Source of the DNA: Antedon mediterranea
Taxonomy: Eukaryota; Echinodermata; Crinoidea; Comatulida; Antedonidae
Direction: 5' to 3'
Length of the DNA: 64,000 nt
Assembly (NCBI RefSeq): GCF_964355755.1
Contig: NC_092677.1
Span: 14,220,601-14,284,600, forward strand
Part shown: in pieces, positions 24,223 through 44,500 of the stretch
Layout: each line of letters opens with the position of its first letter
Numbering within the stretch: position 1 is the stretch's first letter
Position numbers and translations under genes: made by a program
Notes under the pieces: generated by a model
What the model saw: the letters and a program-made list of their open reading frames with translations, nothing else
The model's database searches: none
Told to the model about the DNA's origin: nothing

Positions 24223-26095
24223 CTGTAAATAATTTAAGAAACATAATCAATGCAGGATATATTTTATTGTAACACATTAACTATAAATATAATATTAAAG
24301 TATTAAACAAAAATAATCCAATTAAACATCATAAACTATTACTAACGATACGTTCCTAAATAAAAAACTTGTTCCTAAATATAAAACTTGTCCTAAATAA
24401 TAAAACTCGTCCTAAATAAAATAAAAATTATCAGAGAATAGATCCCGCAAAGACTAGGTATTAACATCAATGCTTTCATAGTGCCCTCTATAATTACCGT
24501 ACCTTTAGAGTTTATAAGTATGGATAAGATTCTGTCATGGCGATGATAAATAATGAATGCAGTTATACTCTACAGTATATTCTAAAAGGTACAGTAACTA
24601 TTTAGACCTAGTCTAGGCTTCCTCTGCAAGTCATTTAAAAAGACAGATCTGATAATACTCTCACTGCACTAGGCCTAGCACTAGTAGGCCTAGAATTCAG
24701 TCTAGACCTACTACTAGGCTGGTGGTAAACAAAACTAAAGTACTGCTGTAGCCTACCTTTTCTAGGTATTCAAATTACCTTCCATTCAGGCTTAGGCTAG
24801 GCCTAGTTCAATGTAAATATAAGACTAGGCCGACACACGCATGCATATATACTTAGTTAGTAGGCTAGGTCTAACTTGTATACTATTTATCGAGCAGGTC
24901 TCCAAGACCAGGAATACCCAGAGCTGGCAAGTAAGGATTTCCTCACTCCATAATCCCTTTCCACAGTACAGTGTAACCAAACGAGAAACAAATGATTTTC
25001 ACGTACAGAAATTATATAATAACTAAAATAAAGCTTAAAATGTATTCTAAAATATATATCAAATGAGCTAAACCTATTTCTAGCACATGATTATGTATAT
25101 GAATGTAAGAAAATCTAAGATTTCAGGACCAATATAAAATCACGATAATAACCTTTAGGCCTTAAAGTTAAAAGAGGAAGTACATTAAGAAGAATTGTGG
25201 GTAGGTCATTTATGTAAATATAAAAATAAAATTACAATCTAATAAGGATTTTTAAATTCTAAATATTTATTCAATAATAAATATTAAATAGCATTGAAAA
25301 TAATTATTTATAAGTATGTATTGTGTTATAAACATTTAAAACTAAGACATTAAATTTATATAAAAATATATTATGTTAGAGCCTAAACATGGCGGCGCCC
25401 ATGTGTAGGATGAAAACATGAACATATTTGAAAATTGAATTAAAACGTACGGTACGCAGTGTATTGGTTAAAAAATTTACCAAATATAATCAAATGCATC
25501 AGGATTAAAGTGACATAATCTAATTATTTAGTGTCAAAATCAATAAATAGTAGGCCCTAGTACAGGCCTCTCTAAATAAACCTACTAGTAGGCCCCCTAC
25601 TAGTAGGCCTAGCTAGGCTATAATATATAAAATTAAAAGAATACTAACTAGGCTAGCCTACTATTCTAACTACGTAGAGTAGAGTAGAGCCTAGCTAGAC
25701 CTGGCCGACGATGCCTAAGTATAACTGTAATAATGAGCTAGGCTCTAGTTTTAGGCCCTACTTTTAGTATAAATATAGGCCTAGGCCTAGTTCATGTTCT
25801 TATTTAATCGTTTATAAATAAAATGTTTATTCAACATATTCCATGGAAACCATTATTTAGGCCTATACAATATTCATAAATAATGACATTACATCTATTC
25901 TAACATAACAGTATTAACTATCTATTAGTAACCCCACCAACTCTTTAGTCAGACCTATTTTATGACCTAGTAGCCTAGGTAATGCCCAATCAACCACTGC
26001 AGACATCTTATATTAACTACAAAAGGTAATAATAATATTTTAAACAACATATTGGTTTAATTTCTTTTGAAACAGAAAGTGAAAACGTTCTACAA
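24223..26095. promoter_or_regulatory. Head-to-head intergenic region between RPL13 and LARS2
   Basis: About 1.9 kb separates the two start codons, and it must hold the 5' UTR exons and promoters of both genes. A GC-rich ATGGCGGCGCCCATG motif at about 25389-25403 (YY1-like ATGGCGGC) is the best core-promoter candidate. LARS2 may have an upstream non-coding exon, since TTTTGAAACAG precedes its start codon by about 20 bases. The stretches 24600-24860 and 25540-25800 are very dense in TAGGCCTA/CTAGTAGG words. Transcription start sites cannot be fixed from the sequence. Confidence 0.5.
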
Positions 26096-34814
<8,719 letters not shown>

Positions 34815-35371
34815 TCAAAATCCCAATGTGATGTAACATTTGAAAAACTAAAACTTTTACATTGAATATTTGTAAGAAGGGGACTTTTCATGAAAAATCT
34901 TCATCTAGTAGTAGATACATGATCTATTAGATTATTTTAAATATCATAGTTTCAAGTAGGTTCGGCGTAATACTTTACTTTTATAAGTGAAATGAGTTTT
35001 GTTGGTCAGGGGTTTAGCCGAAATATAATTGGACCACTTGCGTCGATTGTTGTTTTTTTGTTGCAATTGTTCTCAATGCACATAGTATCCAGTACAACTC
35101 AACACCGTAACTTAGTTTTAAGTTTACCCTATACAAATACAAATTAACATACTGACACTGGAAAACAGGTTACTGTACAACAAAAATAAATGTTTTTAGT
35201 TAAATTATCATTCATCCACTAGAATGTCTAACGGTTTCAAAGTTAGAAAGAGAACATTATGGACCATTATGGTGAATATATTCACGCGAATCGAACATTT
35301 GTTTAGTTCTGATTGGCTATAATTTTTCACATCACAGAAAGTAGATGATAATACGTATGCTCGTTATTCAA

Positions 35372-35610
35372 CTACAGTTGAACCTCCGTAAGCAGCCACC
35401 TCCCGTAAGCTGCCACCTCCCGTAAGCAGCCACCTCCCGTAATCTGCCACCACGGCCGTATTTTCAAAAGCCTGTTTGTTCTTCCTATTAAGTGCATTTG
35501 GTACCTCCCGTAAGCGGCCACCTCGCGTAAACGGCCCCGGCAAATTTTTTTACTAAACATTTTTTGTATGATAAATTACCGTAAGCGGCCAGTCTCTGTG
35601 GTTCTGCCAA
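35372..35610. repeat. Cluster of 18-bp CCTCCCGTAAGCGGCCAC-type repeats, transposon-end-like
   Basis: Starts with ACAGTTGAACCTCCGTAAGC, which resembles the end of a pogo/Tigger-type element. It continues as at least four variants of the 18-mer CCTCCCGTAAGC(A/T/G)GCCAC in tandem, then two more copies at 35508-35532 and one at 35579-35592 after a 50-bp and a 45-bp interruption. Confidence 0.65.
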
Positions 35611-37449
35611 TACAGGGCAAACATTATCCAGGTAATCTTTTATTGTTTGAGATCAGGTGGTTTTGTATTATTTATGATTTTCAGACAAATTCTAAAAGCT
35701 TTTATTATATGAAAATGATCAGTCAGAATCTGTGTAGTTTTCTCATCTAAAAAACATAGTGTTCAGAAATGTTTTTAAAACCGCTTCGAATAAGCACAAT
35801 AAGTATCAAAATTGTATTTTTGTTGTCAAAAGTCAATACGATTTTGTTTAGGTTCATCTGTATTTTGATTCGCGCCAATAAATTCACTTAATAAAAAAAA
35901 GACTTAAAGAAGGGCAACTTAGACAATGAAATGCGGAAAACTTTGATGTTAAAAAGATCTGTCCAGCCAGTAGATCTCCTTAACTAAACTATATCGTGTA
36001 AAACAAAACTTAAATATCATAGTACATTAACGCACTTTGTTCTGTCGCTGATTTATATTTATGTCATAACCTTTTAAAGTTGTTATATACAAGTGTTATG
36101 TTGTAATAACCAAAACCATCGATCCGAAGAATTAAACCTTTTTTTAAGATAATGGCCATTTACTATGGATAATTCCATCTAGTAATCTTAAGTTTATTTG
36201 CATGGTGTTTCTTGACCACCTAATTACCTTTTGAACTTAGCTAAGTAGACGACAGTTTGTACTTAAGTGCACAGGTCTTACCCCATCTAAATGCCAGTGA
36301 CAGAAATAATGTAAAATGGCATTTCATATCAGATAGGCCTACAAACTGTTTTATTACGTCTGCTACTGATTACAACACCTGATGTTCAAGAAAAAAATGA
36401 CGTGTAAGTTTTATGAAAATATTCTTCTTGATAAAAATAATATATTATATGTTGTTTGACTGTTTAAATAGAAATACAATAAAGTAGTAGATACATTAAT
36501 CAACCAATTGGTAACATCAATTATGAATATATCGAAAAATATATAGGCCTACATTCGATTTATAATAACTGAGATATTTCCACGACGGCCGTGTCTTGAA
36601 AACAGAACAGAATTCCAAGAAGCCAAAACGTGTAGATACAGTAAATAAAAAGACGTCATCACTTGTTTAGTGCAATTATAACACATTCTAAAGATGTTTT
36701 CCCAAAATGTTAAGGTCGCCAAATAAATTGATCTGCCCAAACAGTAAATAAATCTAAGCATGATAGTCACGTTTTTAAAATGTTTTCCCCAAAACTTAAG
36801 TTTTTAAGTCGCGCGAATGAGCCTAATTACTAGAATAGTACATAAATCTAAGCTCAGCTAGCTTAACCTAATGTTTTGAGTATGTTGACATTTCTATCCC
36901 ATGACATTCATTTACATTTGACATCAACGGTGTCCTAGATTTTTAAGACGGAAGTGAGCGGGTGTTGGTGTTTAATTTTACATCACTCATAAATTCCACC
37001 GTCACAGTATCTGTAATTATAGCCATTACTGGTAATTCCCATTTTGAGAACACACTGTTTAATCGTCTTTGCCGAATTTATCATTGTAATTGCCATAAAA
37101 TAATGAGGCATTAACAAAATATTGTTTGAAAAGCTCTTATCAATATTTCAGTTCCATTGTTTATGTTTTTTAAACATTTTGTAGGTATAGGCCTTTTCTT
37201 AACGTTTGGCTGTACGATATTTTATTTTTTTTTAAAATTTTATTTCCAAACCCAACAAAAGAGCAAAGGAAATTCGCCAATAAAAGGAGGATATCTTGAT
37301 TTATCAGAACAACTCTAGATATTACTGTAGCAATGCAATAGGGACAAGAGGACGAAAGAATGTTTTTCTAATACTTCTGACCACAAATGAAACACAATGA
37401 CTTCGTAGCATCCACAATAGGGAGAGCACACATACTGGTATTTAAAGTG

Positions 37450-37500
37450 TGTTCATAATTCAATTCAATTTCTTTTATTTCGGAAATTTCATCCATATCA
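37450..37500 (-). repeat. Non-LTR element tail
   Basis: Read on the minus strand it ends GAAATAAAAGAAATTGAATTGAATT, a short-period 3' tail of LINE/SINE type. The adjoining 37200-37440 may be more of the same or another element, with a degenerate reading frame. Confidence 0.45.
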
Positions 37501-37974
37501 ACAAAAGCACAAACAGAAAAAGAAAAAGCTTAAATATATAGGATACTTCTCCATCTACAATACATTTTTGAGTTATGGAGCATATATTTGCAAACACAAG
37601 CAACAAGAATATTACAACTATTCAACATACGTTGCATGCTTGATTTCTCAGCAATTGTTATCACGAATCATAATCATCTGAAAAAAATGTTGCTTGGAAC
37701 TTCCAAATAAAATCAATGTGGTTTTTATTCTTAATAATCATGATGTTTACTTGTTAATGTTGCATTTGTACTTTAAGGTTTACTCTTATGAGGTATATTT
37801 ACCAAGCCTTAACAAACTACGGTGATCAATTTTTAATACATACACGCCATTGATATTTGAAAAAATATATACATGTGAAGTAAGCAAAGTGACGATCATA
37901 ACGACTTTTCTAGTATATCACTTGCTGGGGTAGTTACGATTTATAAATTGCCATCATTACATATAGAGCAGGAA

Positions 37975-38340
37975 TAAAATTTTATTTATTTATTTATTTA
38001 TTCGGTATATAAAAATATATTACAAAACGACAGTCAAGGACTGAAATGAAATGTATTACAAATGACTAAAAATTAGTTAAAATTGCTATAAAAATAGAAA
38101 CATCTTAATAAAATTAGATATCGTACCATACAATTAAAAACATACATGAATAAAACACCTTAAAACATTCACTTATTACATATCTAAAAAAGAGCTAGTG
38201 GTGCCTATTAATTATATCCACCATGGTGGGAACTGGAGACGACCTAAGTCTGCTGGTTTTACAATGAGGTACTTCTAGAAAGCGGTTGACTCTGATAATA
38301 AGTCTTCTTGTTTTATCCATTCATAGAGAGTATAATTAAA
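37975..38340 (-). mobile_element. 5'-truncated LINE remnant with (AAAT)n tail
   Basis: On the minus strand, an open segment ending at TAG (near 38200) reads KTSRLRSSPVPTMVDIIN. This matches the pattern that closes many LINE ORFs (Arg, Ser-x-Pro, then a hydrophobic run and Asn). About 200 bp of 3' UTR and a tail of five to six AAAT units follow at 37978-38003. Only the last 40 or so codons remain. Confidence 0.65.
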
Positions 38341-41300
38341 TTAAAAGAATAATGTTGATTCAATCATGCTGATGTAGTTTGATATGATAAAGCTACTACT
38401 GATGATGATGACATATTAAAGATGATGATTTAATTGCTTATTAATTTAAGATCGTTATTAATGTTAGTAATACTGATGAATGTTAATAGGCATTGTTAAT
38501 GATGACGATGATGTTAATTATGCATTCAAAAAAACAAAATATTTCACCTGAACTTAAGAACTGATTTAACAGAAATGGAAATTTCATTAATATTTGTGTT
38601 AAATTCTGTATTGTATAACATTTATTTTCTTCAAAATCTTTAGTGCGATGCTAACAGATGGAAAATTAGCGGGGGAGGGGTAATTAAATTGAACATACAA
38701 TTCTATGTCGCACTGCTCTATATTATCACAATGAATGTTCCGACGTCGACAAAGTTGACACGGTAACCTCTAGAATATATTGCACTTTTGTTAAAAGGAG
38801 TTAAATCCCCCACGTCCCCCTTAGTTGGATTAATAGGTTATTCAAAAATGCAGATAGAATCAGTTGTTTACATTATGACAGAAATTAACCCGTCGTGGTA
38901 AGAAGAAAATACTGTAAAGTGTTTTTATGAGGAAAGAAATCTAATTTCGAGAAACGAATTATTGTAAAATACAATCTGAACTTTAGTACGCACTCTGAAA
39001 TAGTAACTATACCTATCTTTCTACGAAATGCAGCGTGCCTAAGGTCCAAAGTACAATGAGAAAATAACAATTTATCATGTGATTGAATTGTATAGGCCTA
39101 ATAATACGTGATATACGCGCGCGTGATGAAACTAGCTTGCATACATTATTAAATGTTGATTAGTTTACAGGTGCCCTGGTTGTAGATACATTCTGATTGT
39201 AGGAAGGTAGTAACGTCCGCTTTGTATTAAGCATTTCATTATATCTGGGTATCCTTTGAATTGAAACAAACAAAAAATAATTAAATTGTGAATGGATTTT
39301 TATAGATAACGCTATAGATTACGAGATTTAGAAAGGTTTCCCACAGGACAGTCACTTATCGACGATAGAGGCTACTGACCGTTTGACTTTTTCAAGTTGT
39401 GTTGTTGGGGGCACTAATGGGATACCCTATGGGATACATGAACTTTCTAACCTAACTAAATCAGGTGTTTTACCATTAGGCTGAAAATATCATTTTTGTA
39501 ATATTTAAATTTGTTTAAACAAATACGTGGTTTGCAGTCTGTAAAATCTAAACTTCTTGTGAAGGATTGTTCAGACCAGGTAGTATTGGATTAAAATTAC
39601 TTCACTATTGATGCCAGGGAAGAATGAAAAAGAGATAGGCCTATCGCATGAATCACGTTAAAACACATAGTTTTAGGAACTGTTTATAACTCAAATTCGA
39701 CCTGCTCTCTGATATGTCTATATTTTAATCTTTCATGAAAGTGCTCCACTAGAAATAAATGTGTCTATTGAGATTTTTAAAAAAAACTCAAATGAGAACA
39801 TTCATCATTTTGAACATTTGACAAACATATGCTTAAACAAATGTTTAATAGCAATAATGTATTCTCTAAGAGGCAACATCTTAAGAAACACTATATGCCT
39901 ATACTACATGAAGAGTTTCTTGTTTGCACGGAACTGTGGAACCTGCAAAATTAACTAAATCTTAAATGTGACAATTGATTTTTAATTTGAAAAAAAAAAA
40001 TCAGTGGTTGGCTCTAATAGGTTGACACATAGGCCTAATAACATTATGCACTTTATTGTTGTTGCAACGCCTAACGCATGTACAACCCGCATGATGTAAA
40101 TATTTGAGATTATTATAAACTATACACATGTGCCTAATGGTGCTGAAAAAGTGGCTGTGCACTCTGGTTAACGTATTTGGCAATGTATTGTATATTTTTA
40201 ATGAGAAATGGTATAGTCAGGAGATAAAGTCATTTTATATTGAAAATATGGAAAACACAATTACGTCATTGTTACTGAAGCGTAAATAGGCCACTTCTCC
40301 ACGCGAGCCATTTACCCACATTCAGTAGCGTAGGCCTACTAATACTATTCCCAAGTCCACTCTTGTTAAAATTATTTTATTTAAACTACTAAGTTTTCCA
40401 AATATTATACAGCAACTTCCACAAAAACAACCTACAATATCTAAAATATCAATTTGCACCAACGCTGATGATCTATAAGCCTTAGGCCTAATGAAATAGG
40501 CCTACTTGCTACTCGAGTTGAGTTGCCTAGACCCTGAGAGAGGCTTGGTTGTTTCGCTGGTTGACACTGCTTTGTAGGCCTACAGTGTTTTGAGATAGGG
40601 AAATTTTGATTTATTTTGACTTTAAAATGTAATGAGGCAATGTTACCTGAAAAACGAAAGTACCTAAAATAAAACATCTGTTAAAATTAACAGTGAAATT
40701 GAAATCATTCAGGTTTTTCTTAGCAAAACAAAAATACACAGTTTTTTTTTAAAAGAGAGCTTGATTTTCTTGCTAAACTTTCTATTTTCATAAGGTAAAT
40801 TAAATTGAATGTCACCTTTTCTTCAAAACTACAGATTTATCGTTCGTTATACAAACAGTGTACATACAGGTACAGCCTTTTTTCTTATGGACGTTAATTT
40901 TGATATCTAGTGCTACTAAGAAGAAGAAAAAAAATTATAAAAACATTTTGACGAATCAAACAATAATAAAACCAAATTGTTTTTTATATCATTAACATGC
41001 ATCAATATTTTCTTAATTTAAAACACGAGGATCACATGAGCTTTAATAGATTTATTAGAAAATTAAATACGGTAATAATTTAACTACTTAGGCTACAAGT
41101 AGCAAAGAAGTCATTTAACGTCATTGACCATGGTGGACATAAATGAAACAAAAATATAAAAGGAAATATTTAAGCTCGGGAAGTTATACATTTTCTGTTT
41201 ATACAATTTTATTTTCAGAACCACAGTTCTCAGAAGAAAAGAAAAGGGGTTAACGGCAACTATACACTTTACTCCAATTACATTATAAGGGGTAAAGCTA

Positions 41301-41463
41301 ATTGAGTAAACTACCGTGACAAATTATGACCACCCTATTTACACAAAAAAAACACAAGATATAAAAGAAATCGCAGAACTATAAAAATCCGTGGGAATTT
41401 AAAGTACCGATATGACGTCAGAGTAAAACGTCACACTGTTAAAGGTTCTTCAAAACGGGCAGA

Positions 41464-41504
41464 CCAATCATAACTTATCTTAGCTGTTGACTTCGACATA
41501 AAAG
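41464..41504 (+). promoter_or_regulatory. CCAAT box and TATA-like element of the CAP gene
   Basis: CCAAT at 41464-41468 and CATAAAAG at 41497-41504, 70-110 bases before the start codon. The spacing is what a TATA-driven gene with a short 5' UTR would show. Confidence 0.5.
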
Positions 41505-41572
41505 AAACATCATTATACCTACCTGCATCATAACACAAGTTTTCATCTTGAAGCTAATATTAATAACGCAAC

Positions 41573-44500
41573 ATGCTAGGATTACATTTTCAAGTTTTAT
41601 TTATTTGCGCTTTAAGTGTTTTTGCAGAAGAAGACATTTTAGAGAAAAATATAGCAAAAAGAAATGAAGATATACGGACAATGCTAAATGATAATGTCGA
41701 ATTTGTAAGTTATTTCAAATATTATTTTATTAGTTGATCACAGTTTATACGTTCAATGATGGTGCTTATTTCTTTTTTCATTTTAGAGTCTTGTACTGGC
41801 TATACTATACTATACTACTGTATATAGATTTATTTTTTACAAAAAAAGCGTCTTGTCTTAGAGTCTTGTACTGGTTTAAATAAAGACAGTTAAGAAGTAA
41901 CTGATTCAAAACGCTGAGGCTTTATTGTCACTACATATACTACTTTATTAGTGGACTTCATTATCTAAAATATGCAAAAATGGGTGTGCTAAAAGAATTC
42001 TTGACTCCTAATGCCAACATAAAGTCATGATACTCTGAAACTTCCTGTAGCCTTACCGCTTGTAATGTTTCATCGCATGGCCTTTGTCATTGATTTGCAA
42101 TTGTCTAAAGAGTGTGGAATTAGGATAGAGTAAATTTGCAAGTTTACTCTTCCTGGTGGAATACAGTACAAAGGTATCCTTGCTTTGAATTTAGGGACAG
42201 TCTTTACGCTAAATTATAGAGGAAACTGAATCTGTTTTTCATACAAAATATAGTGAGTGAGAGCAGATCTACTTTTTAGATACTAATCATTATACAGTAA
42301 TCCAATTAGGTAATACTTAATGCGTAGTTTAATTAACCTAATTTAAAATTGACCTGATAGATATATATCATTGATAATGCCATGTGACCATATTTGGTTA
42401 TTGGTTAAATAAATAGAAATCATCGTTACTATTTTACTGAATGTTTACCGGTTATAATACGAGTAGTGAAGAAATGCTATTAGTTGAAAAGTGTCTTTAA
42501 GATGGCACTTACTTAAATTCACTATATCTAAATACAGAAGTTAGTTTAATTAGGCAAATGCCGTTTTTAGCTGGGAGGAGTGATTACAATATCGCCTTTT
42601 CCTTGTTTTGACTGACTTAAATACTGCTTTTATGGAAAATCAAAGCAATTAGAACAAGTAGAGGCATATTCTATTTTCTTACATGAACTATACAGTTTGC
42701 ACGGACTTCAAAATCTATAATTTATCTATCATTGTGTTTGTTTACCAATAGGATTCCTATCATTTTATATCAATCATTTTATGTTTGTTTAAGGGTGACG
42801 TTGGAGGTGATGTAGTTAAGCGACGACGATCATCAAAGAAACGAAGAGGTCTATCTAGTAAAACACAACAGGCTTTGCTGAATATTCATAATAAATACAG
42901 GGCTATGGCTGATGGTCCTGCCTCAGATATGGAAGAAATGGTAATAATATGAGTCTTTCCGACAACAATAAAGAACAGTAATAGTTAAAAAACACAGCAT
43001 TCCTAACAAACCTCATGACATCTTACAAATCGTAATAACTTTTCTTGTTAATTAGCCTAGAGACATTTATATATGAGTAATCGTTATTTCCAAACATTTT
43101 AAATGTTAAAATACAATAGGTATAGTGGAAAAGGATATCACACAACAAGTTGTGTTTTAAACATTGGACCTACACAACAAAGTATATAATACTGAATAAA
43201 AAAACATTTTTTTAAGAATACCATTTGAGGATAACATTACATACCGTACTCTGTATGTAAAAATCTAGAGCATCAAATTAATATAAATCGTAGTAAATAA
43301 GATGGTATTTGTAATGCATATTACAGGTATGGGACAATTCATTAGCTGAGATGGCTCAAAAGTGGGCAGATAATTGTGTATGGGAGCATGGTAACCCACC
43401 GAATACTTCACCATACTCAACAGTTGGTCAGAATTTGGCATTTGGAACTAAAAAGATTAAAGCCGAATTATTGGCAAGTTGGTGGGTTAGGTGGGAGAAG
43501 CCTCATTGGAATCTGGCTGATAACACGTGTGCAAAGGGAAAAGTTTGTGGACATTACACACAGGTACGATACCCATTTAGGCCTACGATACTGAATTATT
43601 TATATTGTTTATTTTGCAAATAATTATTGTGGGCCCCTGCATTAAAGGGACATCTTTAGAAACAAAGTTTCTCTCATAGAACTATAGCCATAGTGGCTAA
43701 AACATTGTGTCCTCTGAATAGATTCAAGGAAAAACATGTATATGTAATGGATAGAAACAATACAGACTACTTGTTTTACAGCTAGCATGGGCCCAGAGCA
43801 AGTACGTTGGGTGTGGTGTTAATGTATGCAAGAAACTTGAAAACTCAGGAAAGAAGCAGGATGCTAAATATTTAGTTTGCAACTATGGACCAACGTAAGG
43901 ATAATCTAATCCCCTCTAATTCCACCACTGTTTTTACATAATATTGAAGAATACAGAGCTGTAGGTTAGTGGTTTAGATGCTCGGCTACTGGTACGATAT
44001 TAAATTATTGGGAGGCCGCCTTTATATTATTAGCCACAAGCCTTAACGGCTATGTGGCCTCTCCAGGAGACTTGTCTCCAAACTGTCTTAACAAAAATAC
44101 AGGGAGTGTTGAAATTAGAGTTGTTTAACCAGGAAACCCATTGGAAACCGTGCGGGCTTATAAGAGTCTACGTAAGTAGAGATAACAAGAACCGACGATT
44201 ACGAATGTGCATGCGAACGCAATACATTATGACACAAATAGTAGTATAGGTTTGAAGGGCCCGCCATAACAAGTTATCTATTCTTATTAATTTCAGTGGA
44301 AACATACGAGGCATGCGTCCTTATAAGATCGGTGATCAGTGCTCAGAGTGTGCATCGGGCAAGGGAACGTGTCGCAATGGATTATGCAGTAAGTTTTAAT
44401 GCAGTCAACCAAAAAAAAAGAGAAACAGGTCGGCGAGGACCGAGATTGTTCATCACGGGATACAACATGATCCACTTAAATAACCGAACTTAGAGTATGG

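Larger units (their letters stand above)
34815..41572. other. Intergenic region between LARS2 and the CAP gene
   Basis: No gene was recognised in 6.8 kb on either strand. It contains repeat fragments at 35372-35610, 37450-37500 and 37975-38340, a degenerate GAT-repeat stretch at 38390-38520, and AT-rich unique-looking sequence. The last 110 bases form the CAP gene promoter. Confidence 0.5.
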
